From Ornithomonoglobus_A sp045649025 (GTDB lineage: Bacteria; Bacillota; Clostridia; UBA1381), in NCBI GenBank assembly GCA_045649025.1, contig JAZRPB010000015.1, forward strand, positions 1-63,296: 63,296 nucleotides of DNA, written 5' to 3'. A model generated the notes under the pieces. The model searched no databases. It saw only the letters and a program-made list of their open reading frames with translations, and was not told the DNA's origin. The translations under genes were made by a program, and so were the position numbers. The number at the start of each line of letters is the position of its first letter. The first letter of the stretch is position 1. Shown in pieces: positions 58,457 through 63,296 of this stretch.

Positions 58457-59481
58457 TTGATTTAAAAAATCTTGAATATGAAGAGCTTATAGAGTTTTTA
58501 ACGTCGCTTGGTGAAAAGAAATTCCGTGCAGAGCAAATATTTTCGTGGCTTTTAAAGGGTGTAACATCATATGATGAAATGACCAACATAAGCAAGGAAA
58601 CAAAAAATAAGCTAAACGAGGTAAGCTTTGTATCGTATATGAAAATAAAACAAAAGCTTGTTTCCAAAATAGACGGTACGGTAAAGTATTTGTTTGAATT
58701 AAATGACGGCAATTGTATTGAAAGCGTTGTTATGCGGTATCACCACGGTATAACAATTTGTGTATCAAGTCAGGTTGGTTGCCGAATGGGTTGTAAATTT
58801 TGTGCATCAACAATCGGCGGCTTGTATCGTAACTTAAGTGCAGGCGAGATTTTAAACCAGATTATATTTGCACAAAAAGACCTTGGAGAAAGAATTGGAA
58901 ATGTTGTTATGATGGGCATAGGCGAGCCTATGGATAATTATGACAATGTAATCACATTTTTACATAATGTAAATAATGAAAAAGGTCTTAACATTGGTTA
59001 TCGGCACATAACAATATCCACCTGCGGAATAGTAAGCGGTATTTTAAAGCTTGCAGATGAGGGCTTGCCTGTAAATCTTGCAATATCGCTTCATGCACCA
59101 AACGATGAAATAAGAGATGCCATAATGCCTGTAAATAAGGCATTTAAAATAAATGAGCTGCTTAATGCGTGCGAGGAATATTTTATAAAAACAAAGCGTC
59201 GTATCAGCTTTGAATATTCGCTTATTGGCGGTGTGAATGACAGTGAAGAAAATGCAAGAGAGCTTGCAAAGTTAATAGCGCCGCTAAAGGCACATATAAA
59301 TTTAATACCCGTAAACAAGGTTGAAGAAAGCGGCTTTAAAAAGGGTAGTCAGAGTGAAATAAACAGATTTTTAAATCTATTAACAAAGCAAGGTGTTAAT
59401 GCAACCATAAGACGTGAGCTTGGCTCGGATATAAGTGCATCTTGCGGTCAATTAAGAAAGAAAACATTAAAAGAGGGGTGA
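58435..59481 (+). CDS. rlmN: Dual-specificity rRNA/tRNA adenine-C2 methyltransferase RlmN
   Basis: Radical-SAM enzyme methylating A2503 of 23S rRNA and A37 of some tRNAs. The 348 residues show VGCRMGCKFCASTIGGLYRNL with Cx3Cx2C, MGIGEPMDNYDNV, NLAISLHAPNDEIRD and the conserved Cys of SASCGQLRKK near the end. The ATG at 58435 lies within rsmB and lacks a clear Shine-Dalgarno. AGAAGG at 58445-58450 would suit an internal start instead (an in-frame ATT lies at 58462), so the exact start is unsure. Confidence 0.94.
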   Translation: MQNEKELIDLKNLEYEELIEFLTSLGEKKFRAEQIFSWLLKGVTSYDEMTNISKETKNKLNEVSFVSYMKIKQKLVSKIDGTVKYLFELNDGNCIESVVMRYHHGITICVSSQVGCRMGCKFCASTIGGLYRNLSAGEILNQIIFAQKDLGERIGNVVMMGIGEPMDNYDNVITFLHNVNNEKGLNIGYRHITISTCGIVSGILKLADEGLPVNLAISLHAPNDEIRDAIMPVNKAFKINELLNACEEYFIKTKRRISFEYSLIGGVNDSEENARELAKLIAPLKAHINLIPVNKVEESGFKKGSQSEINRFLNLLTKQGVNATIRRELGSDISASCGQLRKKTLKEG

Positions 59482-59490
59482 GAGTCTAAT

Positions 59491-60216
59491 ATGTATTATG
59501 CAACAGTGTCAGATATTGGCAGGGTGCGAAAGCTCAACGAGGACAGTTGTTTTTATAACGACAGTGAGCTTTTTCCCTACGGAATAGTGGCTGACGGTAT
59601 GGGCGGACACGCCGCAGGTGAGGTTGCAAGCAGTATGCTTGTAGACATCATACAAAATCACTTAAGTAATAAGCTGTGTAAGGAGCTCGACTATGTTGAG
59701 GCGGGCGAAGAGGCAAGACACGCCATAATTGCAGCTAACGGAATAATATATAATTATTCAAAAGACCACTACAAAGTTATGGGAATGGGTACAACGGTAT
59801 CCCTTGCAATGATTTATAAAAACAAACTCATAACTGCTCATGTGGGAGATTCAAGAGTATACTTAATTAATAATACAATAGACCAGATAACAAAGGACCA
59901 TTCCTATGTTCAGGAGCTTATCACCAGAGGTGAAATAACTCCCGAGGAGGCAAAGCATCATCCTAAAAAGAATTATATAACACGAGCCATAGGCGTAGAG
60001 GATTATATAAAGGTAGATATCTCAATAAATGATTATAAGGGTGGAATTGTATTTATCTGTTCGGACGGACTAACGAATTATATAGACGATAGCGAAATTT
60101 TTGAACACATAAAAAACAGCACCAATTTGCAACAAACAGTTGATGAACTGGTAAAAATAGCAAATGAACGCGGTGGAAAAGATAATATTTCGATTGTGGC
60201 GTTCGGCGAGGAATAA
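59491..60216 (+). CDS. stp: PP2C-type Ser/Thr phosphatase (Stp/PrpC)
   Basis: Dephosphorylates targets of the PASTA kinase encoded next to it. The 241 residues carry the metal-binding motifs of bacterial PP2C: GRVRKLNEDSCFY, VADGMGGHAAGEVAS, TAHVGDSRVYLI, ICSDGLTNYIDD and RGGKDNISIVAF. It lies nine bases after rlmN and about 100 bases before prkC, the usual arrangement in Firmicutes. The kinase leader contains the structured element shared with thrC, so the phosphatase and kinase may be differently translated from one mRNA. Confidence 0.96.
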   Translation: MYYATVSDIGRVRKLNEDSCFYNDSELFPYGIVADGMGGHAAGEVASSMLVDIIQNHLSNKLCKELDYVEAGEEARHAIIAANGIIYNYSKDHYKVMGMGTTVSLAMIYKNKLITAHVGDSRVYLINNTIDQITKDHSYVQELITRGEITPEEAKHHPKKNYITRAIGVEDYIKVDISINDYKGGIVFICSDGLTNYIDDSEIFEHIKNSTNLQQTVDELVKIANERGGKDNISIVAFGEE

Positions 60217-60243
60217 AATTATATTAACTTTGAAATTAACTAC

Positions 60244-60320
60244 ACATTTTATCTTGCTCACAGATAAAATGTTGGATTAATTGATATATAATATGTGAGC
60301 AGAAAGGTTATGGAAAATAT
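60244..60320 (+). promoter_or_regulatory. Pseudoknot-like translational leader of prkC (shared with thrC)
   Basis: ACATTTTATCT (60244-60254) pairs perfectly with AGATAAAATGT (60262-60272), an 11-bp stem longer than in thrC. The seven-base loop TGCTCAC (60255-60261) is complementary to GTGAGCA (60295-60301), which directly abuts the Shine-Dalgarno GAAAGG (60302-60307), 13 bases before the ATG. Relative to thrC, the loop base C is T and its partner G is A, a compensatory change. The unpaired linker is similar in length in both leaders. Confidence 0.65.
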
Positions 60321-62387
60321 ATGAATGTAGATAACGTGGTTGGAAGCACACTTAGTAATAGATATAATATTTTAGAAAAAATCGGCAGCGGCGGTATGGC
60401 AAGTGTATTTAAAGCAAAAGATACACTCTTAAACAGACTTGTTGCAATAAAAATACTAAACGAGGCACTTGAAAAGGAAGAAACAGTAACAGCAAACTTC
60501 GTTAAAGAAGCACAGGCTGCAGCAGCACTTGTGCATAATAATATTGTTTCTGTATATGACGTTGGCGAAGACGACGGCATAAGCTATATGGTTATGGAGC
60601 TTGTTGATGGTATTACCTTAAAGGAATACATAAAGAAGACAGGCATTTTAGAATGGCAGGAGGCGTGCGATTTTATACTCCAGATTGCACAGGGTATTGG
60701 TGTTGCACACGCAAGCAATATTATACATTGCGATATTAAGCCTCAAAATATAATAATGACAAAAGACAGAACACTAAAGGTTACAGACTTTGGTATAGCA
60801 AGAGCAGCAGCAGGTGATACCACAATAGTTGGAAAAACTGCACTTGGCTCTGTTCATTATATATCACCCGAACAGGCTCGCGGAAATGCTACCGATTCAA
60901 GAAGTGATATATATTCACTTGGTATTGTGCTTTATGAAATGCTAACAGGAAAAGTGCCATTCACAGGCGAAACACCTGTTTCAATAGCATTAATGCACCT
61001 TGAAAAAGAACCTGTTAATGTTAGATGCGTAAATATGGACATACCTGCTTCACTTGCATATGTAACAATGAAGGCAATCAAAAAAGACCCATCAGACAGA
61101 TATTTAAGTATGGAAGAGCTTATTGATGATGTACATGCAGTTCTTGCCGAAGAACCGCTTCCGTCACGTGCAGGTGAAGACGCAGAAGATGATGTATATC
61201 CTGTTAGTGATGACAATACAAGACAGGATGATTACTTCGACAGCGAGGATATAATAGACGAAGAAGAGGTTGAGGTTGCAAAAAAACGTAAAAAGACACG
61301 TGTTAGAAAGAGTGCAAAGCAGAAAAAAGAAGACAGACTTGCTGTTGTGCTTGCATTTGCAACAATTCTGGCTATTGCTCTTGTTTCGTTTGGTATATAT
61401 AAAATAATAAGCGGTACAAAGGGTGCATATGTTCCCGATTTAACCAATATGACAATTGAAGAAGCACAAACAGAGCTTGAAAAGTCGGAGTTAAGAATGA
61501 ATGAGGAAATAGAATATACCATATCCGATGACATCGAGGAGGGCAAGGTTGTAACACACGACCCTAAAGCAGACACATTTGTTAGTAAGGGTGAAAAGGT
61601 TAAGCTTGTTGTTTCAATAGGTGCGTCTGGCGGTAATATTGCAGTTCCCGATGTAGAGGGTAAGGAATTTAGCGAGGCAATAACTCAAATACTTGATGCA
61701 GGACTTAACTATGTTGTTGTTGAAGAGGATTCCGACACAGTTGCAGAGGGCAAAGTAATAAGACAGCTTCCAATAAGAGGTACAAAGCTTAATGCAGATG
61801 ATATTGTAACACTCCACGTTAGTAAGGGTGCGGGTGAGGCAGTAACAGAGCCGCCTGCACTTGCAACAAAAACGTCGGTACCGAATGTGGTTGGAATGGG
61901 ACGTGCAGAGGCAATAAACGCAATTGAGGCGGCAGGTCTTAATGTTGGCTCCGTAACAAAGCGTGCGTCCGACTCGCTTGTTGATTTGGTAATAGCTCAA
62001 AGCCCCGAATATCCGTCAACAGTAAATAAGGATACAAGCGTAAGTATTATTGTTTCAAGCGGACCTGAAGGCACACAGGAGCAACAAACACCTGTGCCCG
62101 AGGAAAATGAGCCGCAAACACCTCAAGAAGGTGGCGAACCCACCAACAACGAGGGTGGTGAAAACGATACACCAAAGCAGACAAAAACATTCACAGTAAA
62201 AATACCCGATAGCTCGGGCAATAAGGTTATGATAGAAATTACTGCAAACGGTACGGTTGTACACTCGGCACAACACGATAAATCAGAGGGTTACGTTTCG
62301 GTAGAAATAGAGGGCACAGGCTCGGTAAGTGTTCAGGCTATGATAGATGGCTCACTTGCAGCACAGAGGACATTAAATTTTGATTAA
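60321..62387 (+). CDS. prkC: PASTA-domain Ser/Thr protein kinase
   Basis: Membrane kinase sensing muropeptides or lipid II, with roles in division and germination in relatives. The 688 residues have an N-terminal kinase domain (GSGGMASVFKAKD loop, VAIKIL Lys, IIHCDIKPQNII catalytic loop, DFGIAR), a basic juxtamembrane part (KKRKKTRVRKSAKQKK), one helix near residues 340-362, three PASTA repeats, a Pro/Glu linker (about 575-620) and a C-terminal domain I do not recognise. The usual HRD is HCD here, so it is a non-RD kinase. It overlaps rsgA by eight bases. Confidence 0.96.
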   Translation: MNVDNVVGSTLSNRYNILEKIGSGGMASVFKAKDTLLNRLVAIKILNEALEKEETVTANFVKEAQAAAALVHNNIVSVYDVGEDDGISYMVMELVDGITLKEYIKKTGILEWQEACDFILQIAQGIGVAHASNIIHCDIKPQNIIMTKDRTLKVTDFGIARAAAGDTTIVGKTALGSVHYISPEQARGNATDSRSDIYSLGIVLYEMLTGKVPFTGETPVSIALMHLEKEPVNVRCVNMDIPASLAYVTMKAIKKDPSDRYLSMEELIDDVHAVLAEEPLPSRAGEDAEDDVYPVSDDNTRQDDYFDSEDIIDEEEVEVAKKRKKTRVRKSAKQKKEDRLAVVLAFATILAIALVSFGIYKIISGTKGAYVPDLTNMTIEEAQTELEKSELRMNEEIEYTISDDIEEGKVVTHDPKADTFVSKGEKVKLVVSIGASGGNIAVPDVEGKEFSEAITQILDAGLNYVVVEEDSDTVAEGKVIRQLPIRGTKLNADDIVTLHVSKGAGEAVTEPPALATKTSVPNVVGMGRAEAINAIEAAGLNVGSVTKRASDSLVDLVIAQSPEYPSTVNKDTSVSIIVSSGPEGTQEQQTPVPEENEPQTPQEGGEPTNNEGGENDTPKQTKTFTVKIPDSSGNKVMIEITANGTVVHSAQHDKSEGYVSVEIEGTGSVSVQAMIDGSLAAQRTLNFD

Positions 62388-63243
62388 AGGAATAATTGTT
62401 AAAGGAATAGGCGGCTTCTACTATGTAAAGGCAGAAGACAAAAACGTGTATGAATGTAAGGCACGTGGTGTCTTTCGCAAGGAGAAAATCACTCCAACCA
62501 TAGGCGACCGTGTAGAGATAGACGTAAAAAACAACAAAGGCTCCATTGTGAGAATAGAAGAACGCACAAATTGTCTTGTGCGTCCAAGCGTTGCAAATAT
62601 AGATACAATCTTCATTGTGATTGCAGCTACATCTCCCGAGCCTAACTTGTTTTTAATAGATAAAATGCTCATCAACGCACACATAAATAATATTGAGCCC
62701 GTAATATGCATAAATAAAACAGACCTCACCGACAGAGAGGACATTTCAAAAATATATTCAGATATTGGCTACAAGGTTATTAAAACGAGTGCAACAGAAA
62801 ACGATGATTGTGTTAATTCTCTTATGCCATACTTAAAGGGCAAGGTTACTGCATTTGCAGGTTCAAGCGGTGTGGGTAAATCAAGCCTGTTAAGTAAGGT
62901 TACCGATTATGCCCTACAAACAGGCAGTGTGAGTGAAAAAATTGGACGCGGTAAGCACACAACAAGACACGTCGAGCTTTTTGCAATCGACGAAAACACA
63001 TACGTGCTCGATACACCAGGCTTTGGCTCATTAGAAACAGAAGATACAACTGCAGAGGAATTAAGCTTATATTTCCCTGAAATGAAGAATAAATCATCAA
63101 TGTGTCGTTTCAGGGGCTGTTCTCATATTAATGAGCCTGATTGTGCAGTTAAGGAACTGCTAAATAGCGGTGAAATGGTAATGTCACGCTATGAAAGCTA
63201 TAAAGAGATATACACACAACTAAAAAATAAAAAGCAATGGTAA
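62380..63243 (+). CDS. rsgA: Ribosome small subunit GTPase RsgA
   Basis: Late 30S maturation GTPase with a circularly permuted G domain. The 287 residues show an N-terminal OB-fold (GIGGFYYVKAEDKNVYECKARG), then G4 INKTDL before G1 GSSGVGKSSLLSK, G3 DTPGFGS, and the zinc finger CRFRGCSHINEPDC. The start is TTG at 62380, overlapping the prkC stop; AGAGGA lies nine bases before it. It is the last gene in the window. rpe and a thiamine pyrophosphokinase gene usually follow but are not reached. Confidence 0.95.
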   Translation: MIKGIIVKGIGGFYYVKAEDKNVYECKARGVFRKEKITPTIGDRVEIDVKNNKGSIVRIEERTNCLVRPSVANIDTIFIVIAATSPEPNLFLIDKMLINAHINNIEPVICINKTDLTDREDISKIYSDIGYKVIKTSATENDDCVNSLMPYLKGKVTAFAGSSGVGKSSLLSKVTDYALQTGSVSEKIGRGKHTTRHVELFAIDENTYVLDTPGFGSLETEDTTAEELSLYFPEMKNKSSMCRFRGCSHINEPDCAVKELLNSGEMVMSRYESYKEIYTQLKNKKQW

Positions 63244-63296
63244 AAGCTATATACAGAAACGAAAAAAGCTACGATACTGCCACCCACCCCCCCATC
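63244..63296. other. Non-coding tail with a C-rich end
   Basis: After rsgA come 53 bases with no gene. The last 17 (CCACCCACCCCCCCATC) are very C-rich, unlike anything else in this AT-rich window. It may be an assembly or sequencing end artefact. Confidence 0.4.

Overview
This 63.3-kb window comes from a low-GC, Gram-positive, spore-forming anaerobe of the class Clostridia. The grounds are an intact pro-sigma-K gene, a SpoIVFB-type M50 protease, a SPOCS/LysM spore-envelope protein, a glycyl-radical dehydratase with its activase, ferrous-iron uptake genes, a sortase B, purine-rich Shine-Dalgarno sites, consensus TTGACA/TATAAT promoters, and the long Firmicutes run yicC-remA-gmk-rpoZ-priA-def-fmt-yugP-rsmB-rlmN-stp-prkC-rsgA. 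I cannot name the genus. A repeat at the left edge and a C-rich run at the right edge suggest that both ends are contig ends. I saw no rRNA, tRNA, CRISPR array, insertion sequence or prophage.

Layout. 1-8250: mostly minus strand. It carries sortase B with a probable NPKTG substrate, an aroE-aroK-proC operon, sigK, comEC and, divergently, a spoIVFB-like gene. 8290-21300: pgi behind a hairpin-rich leader, a small P-loop protein, thrC, cysE, gltX, glnS, an aminotransferase, trpS, and a wecA/tagO-wecB pair for cell-wall polymer precursors. 21350-28000: a cysteine hydrolase, then feoA-feoB-feoC-like with DtxR-type palindromes, converging on rnhA-mnmG and a DUF624 membrane protein. 28100-36150: rhamnulokinase, SPOCS/LysM protein, greA, three tandem M42 peptidase paralogues and queA. 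36250-39710: glycerol/propanediol dehydratase and activase. 39712-40220: a nested-palindrome element and a previously untracked 39-residue cysteine-rich membrane peptide. 40220-50300: DUF896, asnA-asnS, TPR protein, rarA, EamA transporter, then a DUF512 radical-SAM protein-der-plsY-gpsA operon. 50350-63243: the housekeeping superoperon ending with the Stp phosphatase, PASTA kinase and RsgA.

How the genes fit together. SigK and the protease expected to mature it lie within 4 kb of each other, and sigK has a sigma-E/K-like promoter. AsnA and AsnRS make and charge asparagine. PlsY and GpsA start phospholipid synthesis. Stp and PrkC form an opposing phosphatase-kinase pair, and RsgA follows directly.

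The most unusual observation is a pseudoknot-like RNA element shared by the leaders of thrC and prkC. A hairpin presents a seven-base loop, TGCYCAC, that is fully complementary to GTGRGCA directly abutting the Shine-Dalgarno GAAAGG. The one variable pair changes on both sides (C/G versus T/A). This is the best candidate here for an undescribed regulatory system. Other points of interest are a catalytically degenerate M42 paralogue between two intact ones, a four-hairpin pgi leader, a three-hairpin glnS-aminotransferase spacer, and a sortase whose membrane anchor is reached only through a non-standard start codon.
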